The notes beneath the pieces were generated by a model. That model saw only the letters and a list, made by a program, of their open reading frames with translations, did not search any database and was not told where the DNA came from. 31,943 nucleotides of DNA, from assembly GCA_002315315.1 (NCBI GenBank), contig DCGT01000012.1:1-31943 (forward strand). The letters run 5' to 3'. Shown here piece after piece: positions 22,911 to 30,785 of this stretch (position 1 is the stretch's first letter; each line of letters opens with the position of its first letter). Origin of the DNA: Faecalibacterium sp. UBA1771 (lineage in GTDB: Bacteria > Bacillota > Clostridia > Oscillospirales > Ruminococcaceae). The translations under genes and the position numbers were made by a program.

Positions 22911-23831
22911 TTATTTGTCGATTTCGTAGATAACGGGCATACATTCAAGGACGGTTTCGTCGTAAGGAGCTTCCATCGTATCAATGGGATCTCCACCTTC
23001 GATTTCCTCGCCGACCGCGCAGGCAAGATAATACTCGCCGAGGCAGTAGCTCATACCGACCTGAGTGAGACGTTCAATGTTCTGCAGCAGGATAAGTCCG
23101 CCGCCGCCGATGAGTTGGTCACGATCCGCCTTGGCTTCATTTTCTTCGCAGAAAGCAAACAGATTCAGCTTATCGTTAATCTTGATGTGGAAGCAGGGCT
23201 CCTCAACCATCGGATAGGTCTCAACCATGCGGAAATGCTGGGCAAGTCTTTCCTCAAGACGCTTCTGGTCGCCCGGGTCGGTGCTGCCGGCGAAACGGGC
23301 ACGTATATTTTCCTCTGTGATGAGCGGCAGACGGTAGAGCGTCTTGCTGTGGTAAACATGGGGTACCGCCATAGCGGGGTTGTAGCGCCATGTAATATGC
23401 TTGCCGACGGTAACATCGGAGAAGCTGTGACGAATGGTGGGCAGGTCGTGGTCGGCACGCTTGATGGCACCGAAGGTCGGAGTGACCTTGATAAGACGCT
23501 TGACCTCGGGGAATAAATCCTCTTCGGTCTCAACGCGGGTAACAAGCCACTGACCGAGGTCGATGACCCAGCACTGATTGACCTTACCCTGACGGGCGCG
23601 CGGCTCGATGCGGACGAAATAAGTATCCTCATCTGCCTTGAGGCACTCGTAAGTCTCGGCGCGATACAGACCGCCGAGCTCGGCTATCTGAACCGTTTCA
23701 CCGTCGAGAAAGTTAAAGGACAGCTCTTCACCGTCATCCATAAAAATGTGGAAGTGCTTACCGCTCAGCTCGGTGGTGAACGGCTGACGATACTGACTAT
23801 GACCTATAAACTTGGGATTTATTTTTGCCAT
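22911..23831 (-). CDS. MoaF-like two-domain beta protein
   Basis: A 306-residue soluble protein, rich in beta-strand patterns. The first half (KHFHIFMDDGEELSFNFLDG, about 25-44, then ETYECLKADEDTYFVRI) and the second half (TVGKHITWRYNP, followed by VPHVYHSKTLYRLP) recall the N- and C-terminal lipocalin-like domains of MoaF proteins, once linked to molybdenum-regulated genes but without a firm biochemical role. No molybdenum cofactor genes are nearby, so a link to that pathway is not supported here. ATG 23831 is chosen for the AGGAAGGA site about 10 bases upstream. Monocistronic, with a promoter at 23866-23894 and a terminator. Family call is by pattern only. Confidence 0.5.
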   Translation of the reverse strand: MAKINPKFIGHSQYRQPFTTELSGKHFHIFMDDGEELSFNFLDGETVQIAELGGLYRAETYECLKADEDTYFVRIEPRARQGKVNQCWVIDLGQWLVTRVETEEDLFPEVKRLIKVTPTFGAIKRADHDLPTIRHSFSDVTVGKHITWRYNPAMAVPHVYHSKTLYRLPLITEENIRARFAGSTDPGDQKRLEERLAQHFRMVETYPMVEEPCFHIKINDKLNLFAFCEENEAKADRDQLIGGGGLILLQNIERLTQVGMSYCLGEYYLACAVGEEIEGGDPIDTMEAPYDETVLECMPVIYEIDK

Positions 23832-23865
23832 TTTGTATAAATTCCTTCCTACCTTTAATGTATAT

Positions 23866-23894
23866 ATCATATCATTATGACTGTTTTTTTTCAA
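23866..23894 (-). promoter_or_regulatory. Promoter of the MoaF-like gene
   Basis: On the minus strand: -35 TTGAAA (23889-23894), a 17-base spacer and -10 TATGAT (23866-23871). The region 23895-24024 beyond it holds no gene. Confidence 0.6.
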
Positions 23895-24024
23895 TGCCTT
23901 GAACAATTATCGTCAATTTAAACATACAGCGGTAAATATATTCTCTGTTTTACCCATTACATATTTCGACCGTTTTTTTAAGGTAACGGCGGTAAAATTT
24001 AATTGCATTCCTCTTTTGATAAAA

Positions 24025-24060
24025 ACAGCCGTTCGAAGCCTTAAGGTTTCGGGCGGCTGT
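24025..24060 (-). terminator. Terminator at the end of the divIC cluster
   Basis: ACAGCCG (24025-24031) and CGGCTGT (24054-24060) with an inner CGAA/TTCG stem form the hairpin; a T5 run follows on the minus strand. It lies 14 bases past the divIC stop. Confidence 0.85.
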
Positions 24061-24074
24061 TGAATTATGAATTA

Positions 24075-24383
24075 TCAGGAACCTGCAAGGTCTACGAACA
24101 CTCGTTCGTCCACTCCTGCATATCCGAGCTTTTCCCTTGCGATTCGCTCGATGTATTCGTCATTATCCTCGCTGTTAATTATCCGTTCAAGCTCATCGTT
24201 CTCGAGCTGTTGAATCTCAATTTTATTACGAATATCCTCTAAAACTCTGTTTTCCTTAAACAATTCTATACGGCAGGTGATTATTGAGGCGGTAAAATAA
24301 ACACACAGACCGAAAGCTGCCATCTTGACCAGCTTATGTCGACGGACGACGGCAGGAGCGACGTTTTGATGTCTTCTGTCCAT
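24075..24383 (-). CDS. divIC: Septum formation initiator DivIC/FtsL family
   Basis: A small bitopic division protein of 102 residues: basic cytoplasmic N-terminus (about 1-19), one membrane segment (about 21-38, MAAFGLCVYFTASIITC), then an extracellular coiled coil (about 40-70) and the family's ending, IARE followed by KLGYAGVDERVF. DivIC works with DivIB and FtsL in recruiting septal wall synthesis. The start at 24383 is chosen for GAGGAGGGG 7 bases upstream; a longer frame to 24413 is unlikely. The gene start lies 50 bases inside yabQ, so the two are coupled. The order yabP-yabQ-divIC matches Bacillus subtilis. Confidence 0.88.
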   Translation of the reverse strand: MDRRHQNVAPAVVRRHKLVKMAAFGLCVYFTASIITCRIELFKENRVLEDIRNKIEIQQLENDELERIINSEDNDEYIERIAREKLGYAGVDERVFVDLAGS

Positions 24384-24834
24384 CTGTATTCCCCTCCTCT
24401 TTTTTATCGGCAAGATGATTATATCGCTTTCCGTGTTGACTTTTCAATAGACATTTTGTCGCAAAAAAACGAAAAAAATTAATTAAAAATCTGCAAAGGC
24501 GGAGCAGTCTGTAAAATATAATGTTCAGCACTCTGTAAGCAATACCGCAAATGCGCATAACCTGTCGGTCAAGCGTATTGAAGTATGCCGAAGCACCCGC
24601 CGCAAGCCCTACAAAACAGTAAGCTCTCGGCTCCCGGCAAAAGGTTTTGCCGATAATGAAAATAAAGCAAAGCATACCGAAAACGAAACCAAGAAGCGAA
24701 CAAATAATATAGTACAATATACCGCGGCGGAATGGTTTGTAATATGTTGCAATACGAAACAGCGCGGCAAAACAAAATCCGAGTCCCGACATCGACAGCA
24801 TATCGGCAAGGAATCCGGAATCTCCGTTGCTCAT
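24334..24834 (-). CDS. yabQ: Spore cortex biosynthesis protein YabQ
   Basis: A 166-residue membrane protein with about four hydrophobic segments (roughly 8-28, 36-62, 66-85, 88-112), followed by a basic cytoplasmic tail. Sequence identity of YabQ proteins is low, so the call rests on the topology, length and position between yabP and divIC, as in B. subtilis. There YabQ is made in the mother cell and is needed for cortex formation. Its start overlaps the yabP stop (ATGA) and its 3' end overlaps divIC by 50 bases. Confidence 0.8.
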   Translation of the reverse strand: MSNGDSGFLADMLSMSGLGFCFAALFRIATYYKPFRRGILYYIICSLLGFVFGMLCFIFIIGKTFCREPRAYCFVGLAAGASAYFNTLDRQVMRICGIAYRVLNIIFYRLLRLCRFLINFFRFFATKCLLKSQHGKRYNHLADKKEEGNTDGQKTSKRRSCRRPST

Positions 24835-25103
24835 CTCAGCAGCCTTGAGAACAACGATTCGTTTCTCTTTTGCCTGACATACTCAATCAGGTCAACGCGA
24901 CCGTCGAGAGATATCGCACCAGTTTCGTTGTCAAAGCTGTCGATATGCAGTGTCTCTCCGCGAATCAAAAGCTGTGAATCCTTCATTTCGAGCAGAATCG
25001 TCTGCGAATCGTAGCTTATAACGCTGACTATACCGTTTGCCGTGAGTTTTCTGCGTCCGTTGAGAGACAGGACCTCGCCCGATGTATTTTCAGTTTGTGA
25101 CAT
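24831..25103 (-). CDS. yabP: Sporulation protein YabP
   Basis: A 90-residue protein with the YabP/YqfC pattern: LSLNGRRKLTANGIVSVISY (about 13-32), LLEMKDSQLLIRGETLHI and a C-terminal ISLDGRVDLIEYV. YabP is a mother-cell sporulation protein found with YabQ. A promoter-like sequence with a sigma-E-type -10 lies upstream (25130-25160), in keeping with the known control in B. subtilis. Coupled to yabQ by an ATGA overlap. Confidence 0.9.
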   Translation of the reverse strand: MSQTENTSGEVLSLNGRRKLTANGIVSVISYDSQTILLEMKDSQLLIRGETLHIDSFDNETGAISLDGRVDLIEYVRQKRNESLFSRLLR

Positions 25104-25129
25104 AAAAACACTCCCCGCCGTTTTTTAAC

Positions 25130-25160
25130 ATTATATGCACGGCGGAAAGCTGTTAATACA
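25130..25160 (-). promoter_or_regulatory. Possible sigma-E-type promoter of yabP-yabQ
   Basis: On the minus strand a -10 CATATAAT (25130-25137) and a -35-like TGTATTA (25154-25160) at 16-base spacing resemble sporulation sigma-E promoters. The -10 lies in the loop of a 7-bp hairpin (CCGCCGT 25115-25121, ACGGCGG 25139-25145). Expected from yabPQ biology; the match is moderate. Confidence 0.4.
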
Positions 25161-25189
25161 TTTTGCTTTAATATATTATCGTTTTTCGT

Positions 25190-25432
25190 TCAGTCCAACG
25201 CCTCAAACATATCCCGTGCGGCATCCTTGCCTACCTTCTCCTCTACAGAAGTCACTTTGAATCTGCGAGTAACGGGACCGTAGGTTACCTCAAGGATATC
25301 TCCGACCGACATCTGGTGCGACGCCTTGGCGGGGCGTCCGTTCACGGTAATTCTGCCGGCGTCCGCCACATCGTTAGCAACGGTTCTGCGCTTGATTATT
25401 CGACTGAGCTTTAAATATTTATCGAGTCTCAT
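25190..25432 (-). CDS. rqcP: S4-domain RNA-binding protein RqcP (YabO/Hsp15 family)
   Basis: An 80-residue protein consisting almost wholly of an S4 domain: MRLDKYLKLSRIIKRRTVAN (1-20), then AGRITVNGRPAKASHQMSVG. RqcP binds 23S rRNA/tRNA on stalled 50S subunits and helps RqcH add C-terminal alanine tails in ribosome quality control. The start at 25432 follows GGAGGAAAG; longer frames upstream are unsupported. It holds its usual place between mazG/HU and yabP. Confidence 0.9.
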   Translation of the reverse strand: MRLDKYLKLSRIIKRRTVANDVADAGRITVNGRPAKASHQMSVGDILEVTYGPVTRRFKVTSVEEKVGKDAARDMFEALD

Positions 25433-25487
25433 CTTTCCTCCGTGAGACATACATTTGTATAATAAAACGTTATTACTCAAAATTCCC

Positions 25488-25506
25488 CCGAACCGGTACA
25501 GTTCGG
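25488..25506 (-). terminator. Terminator-like hairpin after the HU gene
   Basis: CCGAAC (25488-25493) and GTTCGG (25501-25506) pair around a 7-base loop; on the minus strand GGGAATTTT follows. A weak terminator or attenuator between HU and rqcP is plausible, which would let abundant HU be made apart from the genes downstream. Confidence 0.5.
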
Positions 25507-25530
25507 AGGATATAAACAATACACTGCTAA

Positions 25531-25806
25531 TTATTCGGCAACGATATCTTTAAGAGCTTTACCTGCCTTGAAAGAGGGGACACGGGTTGCTTTAACCGTA
25601 ATCTTTTTCTTGGTGGCGGGATTGATGCAGGTTCTTTCGGGGCGATCCTTGGCTACGAATGTGCCGAATCCGACAAGCTGTACCTTATCGCCCTCTTTAA
25701 GAGCATTGCTGATGCTGTCGAAAACAGCGTTAACCGCCTTATCGGCGTCCTTCTTTGCTAATCCGGCGGATTCCGCCACTTTGGTAATGAGTTCTGCCTT
25801 GGTCAT
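25531..25806 (-). CDS. hup: HU-family DNA-binding protein
   Basis: Histone-like nucleoid protein, 91 residues, full length. MTKAELITKVAESAGLAKKD forms the N-terminal helices; VQLVGFGTFVAKDRPERTCI (about 42-61) leads into the DNA-embracing beta arm, followed by INPATKKKITVKATRVPSFK and AGKALKDIV. It starts 2 bases after the mazG stop with AAAGGAG overlapping the mazG end. A hairpin just downstream could limit read-through into rqcP. Confidence 0.95.
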   Translation of the reverse strand: MTKAELITKVAESAGLAKKDADKAVNAVFDSISNALKEGDKVQLVGFGTFVAKDRPERTCINPATKKKITVKATRVPSFKAGKALKDIVAE

Positions 25807-25808
25807 TG

Positions 25809-26630
25809 TTAATTATCTCCTTTATTTTCTTGTTGTGACAATTGCGCCTTGGCTTGTCCCCAAAGCTCATTAAGTTTGTCGATGCCACAGGTTTTCATGT
25901 CTATTCCACGCTGTTCGGCAAGCTTCTCGACAATACCGAAGCGTTTTGCAAACTTTGAACACGATTTGTCGCAGGCGAGCTCGGCATCGAGCTTAGACAG
26001 TCTCGCCACGTTCACAGCAGAGAATATAAGGTCACCGACCTCTTCCTCGATTCCCTCTCCCGACGCTATTGCGGCTTTGAGCTCCTCAACCTCAGAGCAC
26101 AAATCTCCCATTGCCATATCTATATCGGGATAGTCGAAGCCTACATAACCCGCACGCTTCTGAACCTTCTGACTGCGCATAAGCGAGGGCAGGGAACGTG
26201 GAACATCATTAACCGCATCTGAACCTGTCTTTTGATTTTTTTCCAGTCTCTTTATATCTTCCCAATTTGACAGCACCTTATCTGTAGTGTCGGCAGTAAC
26301 ATCGGAAAATATGTGCGGATGGCGGAGAACCAGCTTTTTGATGAGGCGATCGGCAACATCGTCGATACCAAATGTTCCGTTTTCTCGCTCCATTTCGGCA
26401 TGAAGCATTACCTGAAGCAACACGTCTCCGAGCTCTTCTCTAAGCAGCTCCGTGTCCTTGCGGTCGATAGCCTCAACAACCTCGCAGGTTTCCTCAATGA
26501 AATTCTGGCGTATCGAATCGTGAGTCTGTTCCTTGTCCCAAGGGCAACCGTTTACGGGATCACGCAGAAGCGTTACTATCAGCGGGATATCCTCAAGCTT
26601 ATAGCTGTCCTTTATTGCAAATTCGCTCAT
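25809..26630 (-). CDS. mazG: Nucleoside triphosphate pyrophosphohydrolase MazG
   Basis: Hydrolyses (d)NTPs, including faulty ones, to NMP and pyrophosphate. 273 residues with two MazG domains: about 10-120 (CPWDKEQTHDSIRQNFIEET, EELGDVLLQVMLHAEM, LRHPHIF) and about 155-250 (GFDYPD, EVEELKAAI, EEVGDLIFSAVNVARL). The EExxE/EVGD metal motifs are present in both. In B. subtilis the counterpart is yabN, which carries an extra N-terminal methylase domain that is absent here. It lies 7 bases downstream of the spoVB-like gene. Confidence 0.93.
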   Translation of the reverse strand: MSEFAIKDSYKLEDIPLIVTLLRDPVNGCPWDKEQTHDSIRQNFIEETCEVVEAIDRKDTELLREELGDVLLQVMLHAEMERENGTFGIDDVADRLIKKLVLRHPHIFSDVTADTTDKVLSNWEDIKRLEKNQKTGSDAVNDVPRSLPSLMRSQKVQKRAGYVGFDYPDIDMAMGDLCSEVEELKAAIASGEGIEEEVGDLIFSAVNVARLSKLDAELACDKSCSKFAKRFGIVEKLAEQRGIDMKTCGIDKLNELWGQAKAQLSQQENKGDN

Positions 26631-26637
26631 TATTATT

Positions 26638-28395
26638 CTACCTTATAATCCTTAATTTTTCAAGTATTGCTGCAATTTTTGTGCCGCTCGGAAGTCCCTC
26701 AACGTCCTCCCTGCTTACGGTTTTGAGAATACCGCACAGGATAACGTAAACAACGGCGGCGGCGGCAACGGATGCGAAAACGGAAACAGAATTACCGAGA
26801 TAACGGTGAAAAACATTATAGATAATCACGGCGAAACCACCGCAACCGATACCGGCAATCAGCGGCTTTACCATTGTGCCGAAAATATCAAAATTAATCC
26901 CGGTGGTGCGACTTAACATCGCAATGCTCAGAACGGAAATCATCAGATAGCACAGCAGATTTCCGGCAGGAGCCGCTTTAATATTGAGTGACGGTATGCC
27001 GATAAGAATGTAGTTCGCCACTATTTTTACAATGCCGCCGAATATCATCAGCTTTACGGGAACGTCGATTCTGCCGACAGCCTGAAGCATCGAGCTGACC
27101 GGACCGACAATTGCGACAAATATAGCCGCAACCCCCAGTATAGCAAGCATCGGAATCTGTATTTCGGTACCGACGGGATTTTTACCTGCAAACAGCATTC
27201 TCGAAATCGGTCCCGCAAGCGCTGAAATTCCGAAGCCTGCAGGAGCCGCAAAAAACATTGTAAGGCGCAGAACCGATTCGATATTCTTTTTGGTTGCGGA
27301 TAAATCCTGCTGCTGCCATGAAGAGGTAATATGCGGCAGACTGCTCATACCGAAGGAGCCGGTAAGTGTCGGAATAAGATTAAACAGCGTTATTCCGAGT
27401 CCGTATGCTCCGTACAGATAGTTTGCTATTTCTTCTTGATTAGAACCGGTAAAAAGTCTGCCTGCCTGCTCGAGCAGACCGCCGTGCGACGCATACAGTG
27501 CCGCAGAATCGGTGTTAAGAGCGTGAGCAAGACGATTGAGCACCGATGCACCGTCGATAAGTCCGGTCAGCGATACAGACACCGACGACAGCGCAATGGG
27601 AATGCCGATGGACAGTATCCTGCGAAGAATTATCCTATCCGAATACGGCTCGGGGCTGTCGACAAGCTGTTGTGAGGTGATTCCGTCGCCCTTTATTCTG
27701 CCTCTGATTGCCAAAAAAACATATCCCGCAAGCACCGAAACGGTTACTCCGAATATTGCGCCGGCGGCAGAGTAGGACAAAATTACGATGTGTGCCTCGG
27801 TGTCGTTTGCAAAGCTCTCACCGAACACGGTACCGAGAGCTTCGTATTCGTTCATTGCGTAAGCCTTTATGAAATAGGACAGCACGAGTCCGCTCGCCAT
27901 TTTAAAGATGACCTCAACAACCTGTGAAAGAGCGGTCGGGGTCATATTGCTCATACCCTGATTATAGCCTCTGTGGGTCGACATAAGACAGCTGAACAGG
28001 ATTGACGGTGCAACTGCCACAACACACCACAGCGCACGGGAATTGTTGACAAACGAAACATAAGGCTTTGCCAAAAGTGCAAGTGTTAGCGAGCCGATTA
28101 TACCGACAACAAGGAAAAATAGTGTCGAAACGCTTTTGACGCGTCTAACATCGCGATAACGACCCTGCGACAGAAATTCCGCCACGATTTTGGATATGGC
28201 GACGGGAAAGCCGCTGACCGCTATCGAATATATAGTGCTGTAAATATTGTAGGCGGTGGTATAAAATCCGTTGCCGTCTACCTCGATAATTGCGATAAGC
28301 GGTATGCGGTAGATGGCGCCGATAATCTTGACAACCAGCACCGCTACCGTCAGTATAAGAGCGCCCTCCATAAAATTTTGTTTGGTTTTGCTCAA
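26638..28395 (-). CDS. SpoVB/YabM-type polysaccharide flippase (MOP superfamily)
   Basis: A 585-residue polytopic membrane protein with about 14 membrane segments, of the MATE/polysaccharide transporter type. The N-terminus (FMEGALILTVAVLVVKIIGA, then IYRIPL) and the NGFYTTAYNIYSTIYSIAVS segment are typical of SpoVB/YabM proteins, which flip lipid-linked wall or cortex precursors. Position next to mazG (yabN) matches yabM of B. subtilis. The start is the rare TTG at 28395, preceded by AGGGAG 9 bases upstream; the next ATG (28371) lacks a ribosome site. It is part of the long minus-strand run. Confidence 0.88.
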   Translation of the reverse strand: MSKTKQNFMEGALILTVAVLVVKIIGAIYRIPLIAIIEVDGNGFYTTAYNIYSTIYSIAVSGFPVAISKIVAEFLSQGRYRDVRRVKSVSTLFFLVVGIIGSLTLALLAKPYVSFVNNSRALWCVVAVAPSILFSCLMSTHRGYNQGMSNMTPTALSQVVEVIFKMASGLVLSYFIKAYAMNEYEALGTVFGESFANDTEAHIVILSYSAAGAIFGVTVSVLAGYVFLAIRGRIKGDGITSQQLVDSPEPYSDRIILRRILSIGIPIALSSVSVSLTGLIDGASVLNRLAHALNTDSAALYASHGGLLEQAGRLFTGSNQEEIANYLYGAYGLGITLFNLIPTLTGSFGMSSLPHITSSWQQQDLSATKKNIESVLRLTMFFAAPAGFGISALAGPISRMLFAGKNPVGTEIQIPMLAILGVAAIFVAIVGPVSSMLQAVGRIDVPVKLMIFGGIVKIVANYILIGIPSLNIKAAPAGNLLCYLMISVLSIAMLSRTTGINFDIFGTMVKPLIAGIGCGGFAVIIYNVFHRYLGNSVSVFASVAAAAVVYVILCGILKTVSREDVEGLPSGTKIAAILEKLRIIR

Positions 28396-28418
28396 GGTAA
28401 ATTGCTCCCTTTAAGGAA

Positions 28419-28685
28419 TTATTTGGCTTCTGCCGTTTTTAGCTGTTCCTTCAATGCACCGATTTCGTCAAGGAGCTGTTCCCTGCGTGCAGTGTCTGTT
28501 ACGCCTTCACGCTCGATGCCGTATTGCAGCTTGCCGAGCTGACGATAAAGCTCGCGGAGCTGCTGCTTCATCTTGGATATATTCCACTTTTCCTTGCCGA
28601 TATTATAGGCATCGGTTGTGACATTTACTACTTCGTTTGCAACATTTTTGGCACTGTCGGACAATGTTTCCCAAAAATTACTCAT
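28419..28685 (-). CDS. Small helical protein of unknown function
   Basis: An 88-residue soluble, mostly helical protein. The N-terminus (MSNFWETLSDSAKNVANEVV) looks amphipathic; a coiled coil is likely at about 38-86 (KMKQQLRELYRQLGKLQYGI, then LLDEIGALKEQLKTAE). It resembles small proteins often found alone in Clostridia without a known role. Start at 28685 is chosen for AAAGGA about 9 bases upstream. It lies between hemZ and the spoVB-like gene, both in the same direction. No function is proposed. Confidence 0.7.
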   Translation of the reverse strand: MSNFWETLSDSAKNVANEVVNVTTDAYNIGKEKWNISKMKQQLRELYRQLGKLQYGIEREGVTDTARREQLLDEIGALKEQLKTAEAK

Positions 28686-28734
28686 ATAAATTGTTCCTTT
28701 CAAGTTTATTCCCCAAAGGGAAAATTTATTCATA

Positions 28735-28755
28735 CCGCAGATAACGTATCTGCGG
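28735..28755 (-). other. Stable hairpin after hemZ
   Basis: CCGCAGATA (28735-28743) and TATCTGCGG (28747-28755) pair perfectly around ACG. No direct T tract follows on the minus strand, so it may be an RNA-processing or mRNA-end-protecting element rather than a full terminator. Confidence 0.55.
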
Positions 28756-28767
28756 ATCAGAGGCGTA

Positions 28768-30219
28768 TCATCTGTCGTAAAATTCGGCAATTTTACCCTT
28801 GCGTTCTGCGAGCTTATCAAAGCCGTTGATATAATCGGCAGGATATTTATAGTTGAAAATACGGTTGATAAGTCCTGTCTGCTGATTTTTCAGCTTACTG
28901 ACCGCTCCGGCACCGCAGGCTAAAATGGTATGAAGCTCGTCCATTATGAAAATATTGTACAGACCCTCGTAACCCTTTTCGGAATATCCGACATTTTCGA
29001 GTGAATCGACCGTACCCTTTTGCTTATACATATAGTAAGGACGGTAGCCGTTTGCCGTCAGCTCCTCGAACGCATAATCGACCATAGCCGCCGCATCGTC
29101 TGACGGCTTGTCCGCTTCGGTCATATCGGAGGCTCTCTTGAGCGTGAGCGCGTGAACGGTTATACCGGTCGGTCCGAGACTCTCAACCCATTTTACCGAG
29201 TCCTTAAAGCTGTCGAGACAGTCACCGGTAAGTCCGGCTATCAAGTCGGCGTTTATGTTTGTTATTCCCGCCGCGTGTGCATCGTCAAACGCGCGCTCAA
29301 CATCCTTCGCGGTATGTGTTCTGCCGATAATTTTCAGAACCTCATCGTTGCCTGTCTGCGGATTTATCGAGATTCTCGTAACACCGCCCGCCTTAAGAGC
29401 ATTCATTTTGTCGCGGTTAATAGTGTCGGGTCTTCCCGCCTCGACGGTAAACTCAAGCGAGGTTGACATATCAAAATTTGTATTAATACATTCACATAGC
29501 CGTGCAAGCTGTCCGGCATCGAGCACGCTCGGAGTACCGCCGCCGACATACGCGGTTTTGAGAGTAAGACCGAGTGATTTCGCTATATGTGCAGTGTCGG
29601 CAAGCTCTACAAACAGCTTGTCGAGATACGGCTCAATCAGCGAACGGTCACGCTGTACCGAACGCGACACAAACGAGCAATAGCGACAACGCGTAGGACA
29701 GAACGGAATCGAAACATAGAGTGAAAAGGCATCTGACGTATTCAGAGCCGCAAATTCCCGCGAGCAATTTGCCGTTTCGACACATAGCCGAGCCTTTTCT
29801 TTTTTTACATAATATTCCTCACGAAGGCGCAAAACGGTCTGTTCGCTCGACAATCCGCCGTCCATAAGCATACCGGCAAATTTGGCGGGTCTGATTCCGG
29901 TAATTATTCCCCACGGGGGACGAAATCCGGTCAGCTCACCCATAACGACATAGAACATCTGAGCCAATGTGCGTTCGCAGACGGCGTCGGCGGTATCGGC
30001 AGGCAAGGATGCTGTTTTACCGGTTTCGTTGCCGTTCCAACAGCATATACACAGCAGACTAATACTCTTTTTGCCGCAGACTCGCCTCAGCTGAGCATAG
30101 TCACCCTGACGTTCCGATTTTGTCATATTTTTTTCAACAACAGTAACATCGCTCGTGAACATCCGCGCGACATTTTCCATTTCGTAGTTAAATTTATGTC
30201 CGGATAAATATAAAATCAT
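28768..30219 (-). CDS. hemZ: Radical SAM coproporphyrinogen III oxidase-like HemZ
   Basis: About 483 residues. An N-terminal domain (about 1-160) is followed by a radical SAM core with SIPFCPTRCRYCSFVS, whose three cysteines (C-x3-C-x2-C) hold the 4Fe-4S cluster, then YVGGGTPSVLDAGQL, FTVEAGRPDTI and ISINPQTGND. The layout matches HemZ, an oxygen-independent coproporphyrinogen dehydrogenase-like protein common in Clostridia, where its real substrate is uncertain because many of these species lack full haem synthesis. Start at 30219 forms an ATGA overlap with the MBL gene; the longer frame to 30237 is less likely. Confidence 0.9.
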   Translation of the reverse strand: MILYLSGHKFNYEMENVARMFTSDVTVVEKNMTKSERQGDYAQLRRVCGKKSISLLCICCWNGNETGKTASLPADTADAVCERTLAQMFYVVMGELTGFRPPWGIITGIRPAKFAGMLMDGGLSSEQTVLRLREEYYVKKEKARLCVETANCSREFAALNTSDAFSLYVSIPFCPTRCRYCSFVSRSVQRDRSLIEPYLDKLFVELADTAHIAKSLGLTLKTAYVGGGTPSVLDAGQLARLCECINTNFDMSTSLEFTVEAGRPDTINRDKMNALKAGGVTRISINPQTGNDEVLKIIGRTHTAKDVERAFDDAHAAGITNINADLIAGLTGDCLDSFKDSVKWVESLGPTGITVHALTLKRASDMTEADKPSDDAAAMVDYAFEELTANGYRPYYMYKQKGTVDSLENVGYSEKGYEGLYNIFIMDELHTILACGAGAVSKLKNQQTGLINRIFNYKYPADYINGFDKLAERKGKIAEFYDR

Positions 30220-30785
30220 TTCAAATACTCGTTGCACTGCCGTTCATGGGCGAGTGTAGACTCCTCCTCGTGTCCGGGCAGTATGCGAAGGTCATCAAAC
30301 GGTAAATCGCGAAGCTTGCGAAGAGAACTCAGCATAGCATCGTGATCACAGCGCGGCAGATCGGTCCTGCCGATATCATCATGGAAAAGCGTATCACCGG
30401 TAAAAAGCGTATCGCCAAGTCGATAGCATACTCCGCCGGGCGAGTGTCCGGGAGTTTCCGTTACATAAAATTCCATATCCCCGACCTCAATTCTGTCGCC
30501 CTCACGGGCAAAGAAATCGGCGTCAACGGTCAATCGGTCGGCATCTCCCTCACCGATATACAGCCTTGCCCCGCTCGTATGCATTAGCGGCACAACCGCA
30601 CCGATGTGGTCGAAATGTCCGTGTGTTATCAGTATGGTTCGGACAAAAAGACCATTGTCGGTTATATACTCGTTTATTTTATCAAATTCATCACCGGGGT
30701 CAATGACGACAGCTATATCGTTATCGTCACTCACGACATAGCAATTCTCGCGCAGATACCCGACGACTATCGTCTTTATCTTCAT
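30216..30785 (-). CDS. MBL-fold metallo-hydrolase (glyoxalase II-like)
   Basis: A 189-residue single-domain metallo-beta-lactamase fold protein with the metal-ligand motif THGHFDHIG (HxHxDH), further ligands in ETPGHSPGG and FTGDTLFHDDIGRTDLP, and the final PGHEEES. This is the glyoxalase II-like group of thioester or related hydrolases; the substrate is unknown. Start at 30785 gives an ATGA overlap with the dtd stop and has AAAGGAG 8 bases upstream. The relA-dtd-MBL-hemZ order is common in Clostridia. Confidence 0.88.
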   Translation of the reverse strand: MKIKTIVVGYLRENCYVVSDDNDIAVVIDPGDEFDKINEYITDNGLFVRTILITHGHFDHIGAVVPLMHTSGARLYIGEGDADRLTVDADFFAREGDRIEVGDMEFYVTETPGHSPGGVCYRLGDTLFTGDTLFHDDIGRTDLPRCDHDAMLSSLRKLRDLPFDDLRILPGHEEESTLAHERQCNEYLK

